Part shown: positions 18,901-25,697 of the stretch, piece by piece
How the letters are laid out: each line of letters opens with the position of its first letter
Numbering within the stretch: the stretch's first letter is position 1
DNA from: ATX-6F1 sp943369485
Lineage (GTDB): Bacteria; Cyanobacteriota; Cyanobacteriia; PCC-6307; Cyanobiaceae
Direction: 5' to 3'
Assembly (NCBI GenBank): GCA_943369485.1
Contig: CALRNH020000004.1
Coordinates: 1 to 64,000 of the forward strand
DNA: 64,000 nucleotides
The notes under the pieces: model-generated
Databases searched by the model: none
Seen by the model: only the letters and a program-made list of their open reading frames with translations
What the model was told of the DNA's origin: nothing
Translations under genes and position numbers: made by a program

Positions 18901-21900
18901 CCCCGATTGCGGCCAACGACGCCGGCAATGCCGTTGAGGCCGGCGGCACCTTCAACGGCACGGCCGGTGCCAATGCCGTCGGAAACGTACTGACGAACGA
19001 CACCGACGTGGACAGCATCGACACGCCGCTGGCCACCCGTGGCACCGTGACGGCCGTCCGGCTGGGGGACAGGGAGGGCGTGGGCCTGGCGGGAACTGTC
19101 GGTGTGGCTCTCAAGGGGCTCTATGGCTCCCTGACCCTCAACACCGATGGGTCGTTCACCTACGTGGTCGATGACGGCAACCTCACGGTTGAGGCTCTCA
19201 ATCCTGGCGACAGCCTGAGCGACACCTTCAATTACACGGTGCGCGACACCGGTGGCCTTGGCGACATCGCCCTGCTGACGATCAACCTCCAGGGGGCCAA
19301 CGACGCACCGGTGGTCAGCGACGATGCGGGCATTGCCATCGAAGCCGGTGGTATCGCCAATGGGACCCCCGGCAGCAACGCCACGGGCAATGTGCTGACC
19401 AACGACACCGACGTGGACAGCAACGACACCCCCTTGCTCAACGGCATCGTCACTTCGGTTCGCACCGGAGCGACCGAGGGATCCGGAGTGGTTGGGGTCC
19501 CCAACGGGGCCGGAGGCTTCCTGGTCGTGGGGACTTTTGGCACCCTCACCCTCAATGGCAACGGCAGCTACACCTACGTCATCAACGATGCCAACCCGGT
19601 GGTTGATGCCCTCAGCCCAGGCGACAGCCTGGAGGAGGCCTTCAACTACACCCTGCTCGACCATCCCGGCGGTCTCACCGACACCGGCGTGCTCAGAATT
19701 CGCATCAATGGAAGCAACGACGCTCCGGTCGCCCTGAATGACCAGGGCGTGGCGGTTGAGGCCGGTGGCACTCTCAACGGCACGCCGGGCTCCAGTGCCA
19801 CGGGCAATGTGCTGACCAACGATACCGATGTTGATCGCGCCGACATTCCCCTGCCCGCGAGAGGCACCGTCACCGGCGTCCGCATCGGTGCCAAGGAGGG
19901 CTCCGGCGTCGCCGGTACACCCGACGGCAGCGGCGGCTTCGTGCTGGTGGGCACCTACGGCACCCTCAGGATCGGTGCCGACGGCAGCTACACCTACACG
20001 GTCGACAACGCCAATCCGGCAGTGGACGGCATGGACGCGGGCGACCAACTCACGGTAACGTTCAACTACACCGTGCTCGACACCGGTGGCCTCACCGATG
20101 TCGCTCTGCTCACGATCACCATCGATGGGGCCAACGATGCGCCGGTGTCAGGGAACGACACCGGCACCGCCATGGAGGCGGGAGGCACCCTCAACGGCAC
20201 GCCAGGCGCCGATGCCATCGGCAATGTGTTGTTGAATGACACCGATGTGGATCGTTCCGACACACCTGAACTGAACGGAACGATTGTGGCCATCCGGCTG
20301 GGGGCCGTGGAGGGATCCGGCACAGCTGGGCTGGTCGGCAGCTCCCTCAAGGGGCTCTACGGCTCGCTCATCGTCGACAGCAGGGGCCGCTACCGCTACG
20401 AGGTGGACAACGCCAATCCCACCGTGGAGGCCCTGAATCCGGGGGACACCCTCAGCGAAGCCTTCAACTACACCGTGCGCGACACCGGTGGCCTGATTGA
20501 CAACGCTGTTCTCACACTCACCATCGCCGGCAGCAACGACGCCCCCGTGGCCAGCGACGACAGCGGCATTGCCAAGGAGGCCGGGGGGGTGAACAACGAC
20601 CCCAAGACCGGCTTCAACGCCACCGGCAACGTGCTGGCCAACGACACCGACGTGGACAGCAACGACACCCCGTCACTCAACGGCAAGGTCACGGGAATTC
20701 GCACCGGAGGGGTGGAGGGGATTGGCATGGCCGGCACTGTTGGCACGGGATTGAAAGGGCTCTACGGCAGCCTCACCATCAACGCCGATGGCACCTACTC
20801 CTATGCAATCGACAACAGCAACCTCACGGTGGAGCGGTTGAACGTCGGCGATCAGTTGGCGGAATCGTTCAACTACACCGTCAGCGACCGTGGCGGACTT
20901 ATCGACACCGCGGTGCTGACGATCACGGTCGAGGGCACCAACGACAACCCCTTAGCCAGCGACGACTTCATCGGTCGGGTCACATCGGGCCAGAGCGGCA
21001 CCATCCGCGTGATCGCCAATGACACCGACATCGATTCCAATCTGGTACCCGCCACGATCAAGATCGTGGGCACCAGCAACGCCGGAGATCCGCTGGTCGT
21101 CCCCGGGCAAGGCACCTGGACCGTGGACCCCGTCAACGGCGACATCACCTTCACCCCCCAGGAGGGTTTCGTCACCAACCCGACCGCCATCCTCTACACC
21201 ATTGACGACGAGCAGGGGGCCACCAGCAACCCGGCCCGTGTCGACATCAACTATGACCCCCCGCCGATTGGCCCGAAACCACCGATTCCGGTCACCGATC
21301 CCCATCCGGTCAACCTCTACCTGCTGCTCGACAACTCCACCTCGATGCTGGGAAGCGATCCCTCGGGGGTGAGCCGTCTGGAGGCCCAGAACCGGCTCGC
21401 CTTCTATTACGGCCTCAAACCAGCCTTCAACAATGCCGGCTACATCTTCGAGAAGAACGGTCAATACGGCTTCAACGGCAACTTCCAACTCACCAACAGC
21501 CAGACCCTCTCGGAAGAGATCAAGACTTGGAATCTGATCGACAACCCCTTCGACTCCTTCACGGCCCAGAAGGTCACGGTTCACACCATCGACTTCAGCT
21601 ACCTGGTCACCCACACCAAGACCACCTTCGACGTCGTGGATCCGACCACCCCTTTCCCCGACGCCGGTGTCACCCTGGCCAGTCAGGTGCTGGCCACCAC
21701 GACCCCTGATCAGCTGTATGGCTCCAGCACCAGCGCCGACTGGATCAGCCGCGGTCTGCCTGGCCCGGGGGCTCTTGATGCCTATACCGCCCCCGGCACC
21801 CCCGGCAATCGCTACAGCGGTACCGAGATGCTCGGGGCCCTCACTGCCCTCAAGGATCTGCTCGCCAAGGACCTGACCACCTTGACCCCTGACACGCTCA

Positions 21901-22340
21901 CCTACGTGGGCCTGATCACCGACGGGCGCCCGGAGAGGCGTCCCTGGTGGGACAACCGGCCCGAGTTCGGCCAGGGCTGGAGCGGGGTCAACGTGGCCCT
22001 GCCCACGGACACGGACGCCGGCCTGACCGGCGATCCGATCACCAGCTCCGGACTGCGTTACACCAGCGCCGGCACGCCGATCAAGGTCCCCAACGTCGCC
22101 GGCGTGGACATCTGGGGGGCCAACCAGATCCAGCTCAATGACGCCCTCGATGCCACCGCGGCCAAATCCGATCCCGGCAACGTTGGTGTGTTCGCCGTTG
22201 GCATGGGGGATGGAGGCATCTCCAACTGGGACGCCATCTACTCCGATCTGTTCGGTAACCAGACCTTCAACAACGCCAGCGGCACCTGGAACTACAAGAC
22301 GTACACGCCCCCCACGATCCCGCCGCTCTACAACTTCTGA
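9921..22340 (+). CDS. Giant adhesin-like surface protein: DUF11 modules, VCBS repeats, VWA domain
   Basis: The 4139-residue protein starts at a GTG and has no Sec signal peptide. Residues 1-320 form an unfamiliar beta-rich head. About 320-1630 hold roughly seven DUF11-like modules (for example ITKAVSPTSNVQAGDTLTYT). Residues 1631-3673 are fifteen VCBS-like repeats, each of the form NDAPVA-DD-G-A-EAGG ... NDTDVD ... YGSL ... FNYT ... LTITI. A different cadherin/Ig-like repeat follows (3674 to about 3785). The C terminus is a von Willebrand A domain with MIDAS residues D3804-N-S-T-S3808 and T4000-D-G. I see no cysteine. Long, cysteine-free proteins of this design are usually exported by type I secretion and mediate attachment or cell-surface shielding. 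No RTX nonapeptides and no secretion ATPase/HlyD genes are visible nearby. The reading frame is intact throughout. Confidence 0.85.
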   Translation: MATPSPVIGLAPSSLGVLYGETGSLRLTFDETAGTGYSPWLEVQVTAPSDHLSFGAASWAGLALTTQTYTFTRVGTSGPFTLVNPITGVTLTSATPDTLLIWRLPIGSYVDSAPEVVVDVPVTVKATAPLLGPVALRAGGGYALGADPLNNPQTDPPISAPNAAGQVVPTPLTFSKSSNLAESETVTGPNFGGFWRLSANIADGAQLSNLLFSDSLPSDLNLLSINPSLKLPGTITKQPGGNPTAPGNNQVVITYGTTTGTTSGEEAAAQINFYVPDTLDPTNGGAIIYTNNAAATARWGNSPDGSVNLNSPASDTITAKALAIQKAASSSQVVPGGSVSFTLFFQISDYFAFGDLVVRDLLGDGLTYTPGSARINLQEQGVSLTGNGYVGFDPTFITYLPDFAGPGVNGKDNLSFDLSTWLKSKGDDGILQGGRVFSTTAGATGGSITFTASVDDAYVAPKAAGQNIKAGDKLINDVSLLGDIQRQLPGGLLLDTNRQVTDASSVNLSVADIASAKSVVALNGKAFGGGSLALTPGDTVTYRIKVTFPTGDIQGFNLSDYLPTPVYDVDTEARGGANPTAFEFFSNGATVSVPGTLPPAGSFSYGSQHNAPLLAGNLLKTGPAINDLVASIANTSDPSNTPTTVDLYYTVTVSGAAIDDRLPVTNIATASTVDSNGVSRPTQISPVTGEVLAPNLKIRKGIVVTSRDSLTGTQGVTYSPALNTGGATFPASIGSVPFTGTVNSSGISVAGGNGSTGAVKSGALDSNVTGLDAGDTVRFVVVIENIGTSYRGAFNVQLRDELPAGLSFSSGSLRIVDGSGATMGYTRPDGSPASQADIFTAGGVRLSDPGPTLPDANGVGGGAIDGYNASSGRNIAVVSFDGSVDAGAFGQLVGGTLTNLGVLEDYTNVPTGGSSYLPGAARLTDNATITLRNASLAKSIVSTSEASTAGNNVAIGEIVRYRVQVTVPEGNLANFKLVDSLPTGISFLNDGTASAPIFSSGVSGSLTPATPTISGSTLTWDFGTLTNNDRNNAVDDTIALEFNALVTNISGNSNGTTRTNTATVSYTGGSASGSAAVKITEPSLTITKAVSPTSNVQAGDTLTYTVTVRNAAGRADAFDLVLNDALGNLGSNFDLQSVTLPGTLPPGTGSILNNSVTSGTSAADGDRIQLKIDRLNGGQSFSFTYQGKVLTGIQPGTTLTNTANITYTGLPGTGTPNGTDGNATGSTTPGASGAANGERDGTGGVNNYSKNASQSVVSQALGAIKTTRLTSEAHTSGNGVAIGEIVRFRLQESLPQGTLSNSTILDNLPTGFTFLNDNTATLAFVSTNPGDLTWSLGPITPYYLPSVGNNNTVIPTARFAPAVSGQALTWNLGQIVNLNPDSNQIESLIVEFNAIVANVAANQAGVTLTNSFIASAGLSGNPVQTTSNATPLSVLEPNLQTDKTVVLQKTGVLGNANATPGDTLVYTVVIRNPSNAQVLNQSATSKAYELVIDDTLDDLGVNFRLTAPPTIVLSQAGAPAATDSSIVSGSNGLADRILITVPELDVDESITITYTGVLTSALAPGTALSNTAKVRYTSLPGTGTPNGTGGNATGSTTPGASGAANGERNGNDGVGGLNDYLSSKTLILVANRPPVAVDDVGTAIEAGGTFNTTPGSNASGNVLANDTDPDPADNPLAAKGKVTSFRTGASEGTGTAGSLGTPLQGLYGQLTVNADGTYTYVVANGNPLVDALDPGASLSEAFNYTVSDGALSDIGVLTITIQGANDAPVSVNDSGAAVEAGGTLNGTPGANATGNVISNDRDIDNRDGNNLIAPPEGAVVAVRTGAKEGAGTAGAVGAALKGLYGSLTLRADGTYTYVIDNGNPTVEALNPGDLLSESFNYTLLDHPSGLTDIAVLTITILGRNDAPVAFNDAGSALEAGGTFNGTPGANASGNVLLNDTDVDSNDTPSINGFVDSFRTGATKGSGTPGTIGASLKGLYGSITFKANGSYTYVVDNANPTVDSLDPGAFLSEAFNYTVSDGALTDIGVLTITITGANDAPVAADDLGNAIEAGGTLNGTPGSNAIGNVISNDRDVDAADGNNLVAPPLGSITAVRTGSKEGAGTAGIVGSSLKGLYGSLTLNANGSYTYVVDNTNPVVDALDAGASLRDVFNYTLLDHPGGLTDSAVLTIILTGANDAPVAINDTGTALEAGGTFNGTAGSNATGNVLLNDTDVDAGDTPALNGSVSAIRTGDVEGSGTAGLVGAGLAGLYGTLTINANGTYTYVVDDSNPTVEALDPGASLSESFNYTVLDRPGGLSDIGVLTLTINGANDAPVAFDDIGNALEAGGTFNATAGADATGNVISNDRDVDAADGRNLVAPPLGSVLSIRLGDKEGSGFAGILGTPLAGFYGTLTLLANGSYIYAIDNSNPTVDALNPGDVLTESFNYTVLDHPGGLIDTGVLRINITGANDAPVASDDVGTAVEAGGIGNTLGGSDATGNVFPNDTDVDSADTPALNGTVIGVRLGDKEGSGDVGSPDGGGGFVLVGTYGTLTIKADGSYTYQVDNSNPTVEALNPGDTLDEAFNYTLLDHPGGLTDIAVLTITIEGATDGNLTNNTLTAKETGGVNNNSGGFPGRGNLLDEPTLPPGTKVIAIRTGDTIGAGTPGVPDGTGAFVLQGLFGELTVKPSGISVYKVNNTNLVVDALNPGDTLTEFFNYDASDGPGFASAVLTVNIKGTNDAPVAFNDAGTALEAGGTLNGTAGSNATGNLLTNDTDVDSNDTPLLTQGSITAIRRGAKEGVGLAGTVGVAFQGAYGTLTLTANGAYTYEVNNSNRFVDGLDPGDFIIESFNYTVLDHPGGLSDTAVLNIRINGANDAPVANDDAGTALEAGGVANGTAGSNATGNVLTNDSDVDRGDTPSLNGSVTAIRTGATEGAGTAGTSDGSGGFLLTGAYGTLTIRANGTYTYVVNNANAVVDALSPGGSLNEDFNYTVSDRAGLNDIGRLTITINGANDAPIAANDAGNAVEAGGTFNGTAGANAVGNVLTNDTDVDSIDTPLATRGTVTAVRLGDREGVGLAGTVGVALKGLYGSLTLNTDGSFTYVVDDGNLTVEALNPGDSLSDTFNYTVRDTGGLGDIALLTINLQGANDAPVVSDDAGIAIEAGGIANGTPGSNATGNVLTNDTDVDSNDTPLLNGIVTSVRTGATEGSGVVGVPNGAGGFLVVGTFGTLTLNGNGSYTYVINDANPVVDALSPGDSLEEAFNYTLLDHPGGLTDTGVLRIRINGSNDAPVALNDQGVAVEAGGTLNGTPGSSATGNVLTNDTDVDRADIPLPARGTVTGVRIGAKEGSGVAGTPDGSGGFVLVGTYGTLRIGADGSYTYTVDNANPAVDGMDAGDQLTVTFNYTVLDTGGLTDVALLTITIDGANDAPVSGNDTGTAMEAGGTLNGTPGADAIGNVLLNDTDVDRSDTPELNGTIVAIRLGAVEGSGTAGLVGSSLKGLYGSLIVDSRGRYRYEVDNANPTVEALNPGDTLSEAFNYTVRDTGGLIDNAVLTLTIAGSNDAPVASDDSGIAKEAGGVNNDPKTGFNATGNVLANDTDVDSNDTPSLNGKVTGIRTGGVEGIGMAGTVGTGLKGLYGSLTINADGTYSYAIDNSNLTVERLNVGDQLAESFNYTVSDRGGLIDTAVLTITVEGTNDNPLASDDFIGRVTSGQSGTIRVIANDTDIDSNLVPATIKIVGTSNAGDPLVVPGQGTWTVDPVNGDITFTPQEGFVTNPTAILYTIDDEQGATSNPARVDINYDPPPIGPKPPIPVTDPHPVNLYLLLDNSTSMLGSDPSGVSRLEAQNRLAFYYGLKPAFNNAGYIFEKNGQYGFNGNFQLTNSQTLSEEIKTWNLIDNPFDSFTAQKVTVHTIDFSYLVTHTKTTFDVVDPTTPFPDAGVTLASQVLATTTPDQLYGSSTSADWISRGLPGPGALDAYTAPGTPGNRYSGTEMLGALTALKDLLAKDLTTLTPDTLTYVGLITDGRPERRPWWDNRPEFGQGWSGVNVALPTDTDAGLTGDPITSSGLRYTSAGTPIKVPNVAGVDIWGANQIQLNDALDATAAKSDPGNVGVFAVGMGDGGISNWDAIYSDLFGNQTFNNASGTWNYKTYTPPTIPPLYNF
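14811..20939 (+). repeat. Fifteen tandem VCBS-like coding repeats of about 408 bp
   Basis: The repeats begin with NRPPVAVDD at 14811 and end before NDNPLASDD at 20940. Fourteen are close copies and the eighth (from about 17683) is strongly diverged. Repeats 2, 4 and 6 carry an ISNDRD-type insert (NVISNDRDVDAADGNN), while 3, 5 and 7 carry the NDTDVD type, so this part alternates in pairs. Some repeats (7, 10, 12, 13) have a longer loop of the form DGSGGFVLVGTYGTL where others have LKGLYGSL. Confidence 0.9.
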
Positions 22341-22341
22341 A

Positions 22342-22359
22342 GGCGCCCGTTGCGGCGCC
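22342..22359 (+). terminator. Hairpin just after the adhesin stop codon
   Basis: The sequence ggcgcc-cgttgc-ggcgcc forms a perfect six-base GC stem one base after the stop. It has no T tract behind it, so it may be a weak or factor-dependent terminator or a 3'-end stabiliser. Confidence 0.4.
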
Positions 22360-22604
22360 AGAGCAGCAGCACCGACGCGATCAGCACACAGAGCCACGGC
22401 GGTTTCTCCCAGCAGTGCGGATGTAGTCAAGCCTGAGGTGGCTGTGCATCTGCTCCCGCCTCCACGAGCGACGGTGCATCCCTGTGCGCCGAACTCACCT
22501 GCCAGCGATCGCTGTTGTCAGCGCCCACCACCACGTGTCCAGATTTGGCCAGGTGAAGCCCCATGAAAGGACTGCGCCACCTCCCGCAGCCCGTTGATGA
22601 TGCA

Positions 22605-22883
22605 TGGATGAAGTCACTCAACGGCAACTTCAGAGATGAATTCAGAGAGGCGATGTCGGCAGCGGGCCAACGATTGAACACGTCTCATTGATTCAAAGGT
22701 CAAGGTGTCGGGGGGAGCAGCACCGAACTGACGCCAGCGTCTTGCGCCCGCATTCGGCGCTCCATCGTGGTACCTCCCGGGAAGTCCGCTAGCGAATGGA
22801 AACAGCCTGCGCACCGACCAGCTCGGATGACAACTTACCCACTGTTGGGTCACGTAACAATTGGAGCACGTCAAAGGAGGTGA
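22605..22883 (+). mobile_element. Deleted remnant of an IS3-family element with right end
   Basis: Two transposase scraps are visible in plus orientation. WMKSLNGNFRDEFREA (from 22605) corresponds to the region around the catalytic glutamate. LRPHSALHRGTSREVR (from 22742), followed by a stop and RMETA, corresponds to the conserved tail seen at base 22-96. The terminal sequence aattggagcacgtcaaagga then ggtga ends at 22883 and resembles the IS end at base 144. The middle of the gene is deleted. Confidence 0.65.
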
Positions 22884-22935
22884 TATTGGCTAAGATGCGC
22901 AACGCATTCTGTCGGTTTTGAGCAGGATTTGTGCG

Positions 22936-23374
22936 ATGAAGTGTTTTGAGCGCCCCATCATGTAAGGCATCAAGCTAAGTTCTGGCTTACGGGAGCCATA
23001 GTGGTTGCAATCGGTGTAGTTTCAGCTGTTGTTTTGAATCAGGGTGCGGAATTCGGCCAGCGGGAGCTAGCCATGAAGTGCCATCCATGCCATCTGAAGA
23101 GTTGAAGGATCGTGCCGCTCAGGCTGAACAACTCCGCCAGCAGGAGGCAACGTTCGCCTTGCGGCTCAAGGGGGTGGATGCAGCCCGGGCGGCTCAGGCT
23201 GCTGAAGCATCAGCGAATCGTGCCGGGCAGCTTGCCTCCGATCAACGTGCGCTTGATTGCCAGGGGCTGGAGGTTCAGATCCAGGATCTCAAGGCGCAGC
23301 CAGTGAAATCTGCCCATCAGCAACGAGTGCAGTCATGCCCAGTCCCGCATGCGGCAGGCGGAATCAACTGGTGA
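22936..23374 (+). pseudogene. Fragments of a membrane-anchored coiled-coil protein
   Basis: One frame (22984-23083) encodes a hydrophobic helix FWLTGAIVVAIGVVSAVVLN, then QGAEFGQREL, and stops. The next frame (23078-23374) encodes an alanine-, glutamine- and glutamate-rich helix (EELKDRAAQAEQLRQQEATF and so on) with coiled-coil heptad character. Together they look like one single-pass membrane protein with a coiled-coil periplasmic or cytoplasmic part, split by a frameshift near 23080. No family is recognised and no convincing start is seen. Confidence 0.3.
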
Positions 23375-24305
23375 CAGTGGCCAGCTCAAGGTTCTGCAGG
23401 ATCGCTGGAATGCCAGCTGAGCCAGCGGTTGAGTGTGGGCAAGGGGGTGATTGCTCCTCCTCGCCCGAGAAATCGATGGAAGGGAAGGTCGCCCTATCGG
23501 CTCTTCCTTGCCGCTTGCAGCACCAGCCGATGCAGAGCAGCCGACCTCGCCCAGCCCCCAGTGCTGCCAGGCAACCTCGGCGCTGTCGAACCGGTTGGCT
23601 CAGCCCTCTGGCCAGAGTGCCCCCAGGCCGCCACCAGCCGCCCCGTCATCAGGCCTCCGCCCAGGCCCAGGCCGACACAAATGGGCAGGCAGAGGGCAAC
23701 CTGTCCCTTGGTCGAACCTGGTCGCGGTTCCTGGTCCCTCCACCAGGGACAGCGATGCCAGCGACAGCAGTGCCAGTCAGTTCGGCGGCGGCAGGGCCGC
23801 GTCCGCCAGCGGTCCCCCGGCCAGAGCCGGACGTCACCGCCAGCGCCGTTCATTTCCATCCCCAGGGAGCCTGGAACGTGCCGGGATCAGAGCAGTTTCC
23901 CTAGGTCTCCCCTCCGTCCACCGATGGAGGCAATCCGCTTCAGCCACGGCGGCTGTGGGGATAAGCCACCAGGCTCTGGTGGCCGACCGGCTGCCTCAGG
24001 TGAACTGGAACTGGGGCAGAAGCGGTCCCCTGACCCCTCTCCCAGACCTCCACCCGGTGGAGACGGCTCTCACCGGGCTGTGTGGCGATGATCCTGATCG
24101 GCAGATGCAGGCGGAGCCCAACCTCGTCCAGATCTTCGAGCCTGTGGTGGTGGCCATTCCGTCAGCAGCTGGACGAGCGACGGGGCCCCATCGAGCGGCT
24201 GGAGCAGATCCCGGGCAACCGCCTCAAGGGCCGTGAGCTTCCCGACGGATCGACCCCTTCGGTCAGCCCTGTCGGCCAGAATCAGATCAGATGCACCGAT
24301 CGGCC
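23375..24305. other. Region of about 930 bp without a supported gene
   Basis: Open frames exist in several registers on both strands because of the high GC content, but none has a consistent protein-like pattern. A hydrophobic stretch (LCLPICVGLGLGGGLMTG) on the minus strand near 23650-23700 might be a relic of a small membrane protein. The region continues the decayed tract that starts at the IS remnant. Confidence 0.4.
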
Positions 24306-24503
24306 ATGACCGAGGCCCAGGAACCTTCTTCCCTCGATCCGGCGGCCCCGGCTGAGCATCCTCACGACTTTGAGGTGCAGAAGGAGCTGCACAGGCGGAT
24401 CCGCAACGACCCCGATTACGACGATTGGGAGTACGGCACCGAACCGCTGCCCCATGAAGCCTGGGTGCCGGGCTCAGGCGCCAAGCCTGTCCCTGGGGCG
24501 TAG
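24306..24503 (+). CDS. Small acidic hypothetical protein
   Basis: The 65-residue protein from the ATG at 24306 has a proline-rich start and a conserved-looking centre, HDFEVQKELHRRIRNDPDYD followed by DWEYGTEPLPHEAW. The balanced charged and aromatic composition and the GA-rich, codon-like base pattern suggest a real gene. I do not recognise the family, and it has no membrane segment or cysteine. Its end overlaps the 3' end of the convergent MFS transporter gene by 30 bases. Confidence 0.5.
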   Translation: MTEAQEPSSLDPAAPAEHPHDFEVQKELHRRIRNDPDYDDWEYGTEPLPHEAWVPGSGAKPVPGA

Positions 24504-25697
24504 CTGCCTCACCAGGCCCAGCCCCGCCAGAGAAAGGCCCCCCATCAGCGACCAGAGCCCCACCCCGTGGCCCTGGCGGTCCAGCAGCTGGCCGGCCACC
24601 AGGGGCGCCACGAAGGCACTGAGGGCAAAGCATTGGGAGAACAGCGCCATGGCGAGCCCCTTGCGCTCCGGCGGGCTGAGCTCCACCACCGCCTCGGTGG
24701 CGGTGGGCAGGAAAGCTGCCTCCCCCAGGGCCAGGGGCAGTTGGGCCAGCAGCAGCACCGCGCTGCTGGCCAGCCCGAAGGCGGAGAGGGCCAGCAGGCC
24801 ATTGCCGAGCGCGAAGCAGATCAGGCTGAGCCCCAGGCCGAAGCGCACCGGCCGGTCCGCCAGGGCACGGCCCACCGGCCACTGGAGCAGCAGCAGCAGC
24901 ACCAGCTGGAGTCCGATCAGCAGGCTGCCCAACTGCTCGGCCATCGGCGCACGCCCCAACCCGCCGCGCAGCAGATCGAGGGGCAGAGCGCTCTGCAGCA
25001 ACGCCGGCATCGCCGTGGCCAGCACCGTCACCCCCAGCATCGGCAGCAGCGCCGGCCACCAGCGCCCTGGGCTGCCGTTGGCGGCGGCCAGGGGCTGGTG
25101 GGTCACAGGTAGGGGCCGCAGGGCCAGCACCAGGATCAACACCACCATGCAGGCGATGTCCACCAGGTAGATGCCACGCAACCGGCCGAATTGCGACAGC
25201 AGTGCCCCCGCCAGTGCCCCCGTGGCGATGCCGGCGGCATCGGCGCTGCGGGCGAGGGCGTAGCCCCGGCTGGAGGGGAAGGATCCACAGCTCTGGGCCA
25301 CGGCCAGTTCGATCGCTGGCCAGTACAAACCCATGGCCACGCCCAGCAGCAACTGACCGCGCAGGTAGCCGTTGAATCCGTCGGCCAGTACCAGTTGCGT
25401 GTCCGCCAGGAGGGAGAACAGCGCCGCCAACTGCACCGGCACCGAGCCATTGAGACCCCGATCCAGCAACCAGCCGCTGAAGAATCGGCTCAGGGTGCCG
25501 GCCAGGGCCGCCGCCGCCAGACCGCTGCCCACACCGGTGGCGGAGACGTCTTCGGCGTGGAACACCATCGGCGTCAGGTAGAGCACCCCGCCCGCCCCCA
25601 CACTGGCGATCAGGCGGATCAGGGCGACCTCACGCAGCGGCACGGGAAACTGGGACCACCAGGCCCTGGCCCTGGTTCCCGCATGAGGCTGTGTCAA
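24474..25697 (-). CDS. Major facilitator superfamily transporter
   Basis: The 407-residue protein is almost entirely hydrophobic, with about twelve transmembrane helices in two halves. A loop of the form GWLLDRG after helix 2 corresponds to the MFS signature A region. The substrate cannot be told; the general pattern (SRFFSGWLLDRG, ERKGLAMALFSQCFALSAFV) is that of drug or small-solute efflux proteins. With a TTG start at 25697 it would overlap the divergent hydrolase start by seven bases. A GTG at 25643 (start VPLREVALIR) is an alternative that leaves room for promoters. Confidence 0.8.
   Translation of the reverse strand: MTQPHAGTRARAWWSQFPVPLREVALIRLIASVGAGGVLYLTPMVFHAEDVSATGVGSGLAAAALAGTLSRFFSGWLLDRGLNGSVPVQLAALFSLLADTQLVLADGFNGYLRGQLLLGVAMGLYWPAIELAVAQSCGSFPSSRGYALARSADAAGIATGALAGALLSQFGRLRGIYLVDIACMVVLILVLALRPLPVTHQPLAAANGSPGRWWPALLPMLGVTVLATAMPALLQSALPLDLLRGGLGRAPMAEQLGSLLIGLQLVLLLLLQWPVGRALADRPVRFGLGLSLICFALGNGLLALSAFGLASSAVLLLAQLPLALGEAAFLPTATEAVVELSPPERKGLAMALFSQCFALSAFVAPLVAGQLLDRQGHGVGLWSLMGGLSLAGLGLVRQLRPRDRLGA

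Noticed and set aside
17343..20048. 901-codon open frame antisense to the adhesin repeats
   Set aside because: It is repetitive only because the adhesin is; no start signal or domain. The plus strand encodes convincing domains.
14811..20939. Regularly spaced repeats that might suggest a CRISPR-like or satellite array
   Set aside because: The period is about 408 bp, in frame, and encodes VCBS domains; there are no short identical repeats with unique spacers.
22360..22440. Minus-strand hydrophobic segment ending RRNGRL near the adhesin end, like a membrane anchor
   Set aside because: The frame has no upstream coding sequence of its own and is opposite the end of the adhesin gene; probably chance.
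23257..24236. Overlapping plus-strand frames of 215-261 codons
   Set aside because: Three frames are open at once, composition is Pro/Arg/Ser-rich, and none resembles a protein family.
24070..25059. 329-codon minus-strand frame overlapping the MFS gene
   Set aside because: Alanine/glycine/arginine-rich without pattern, and in a different frame from the clear transporter.
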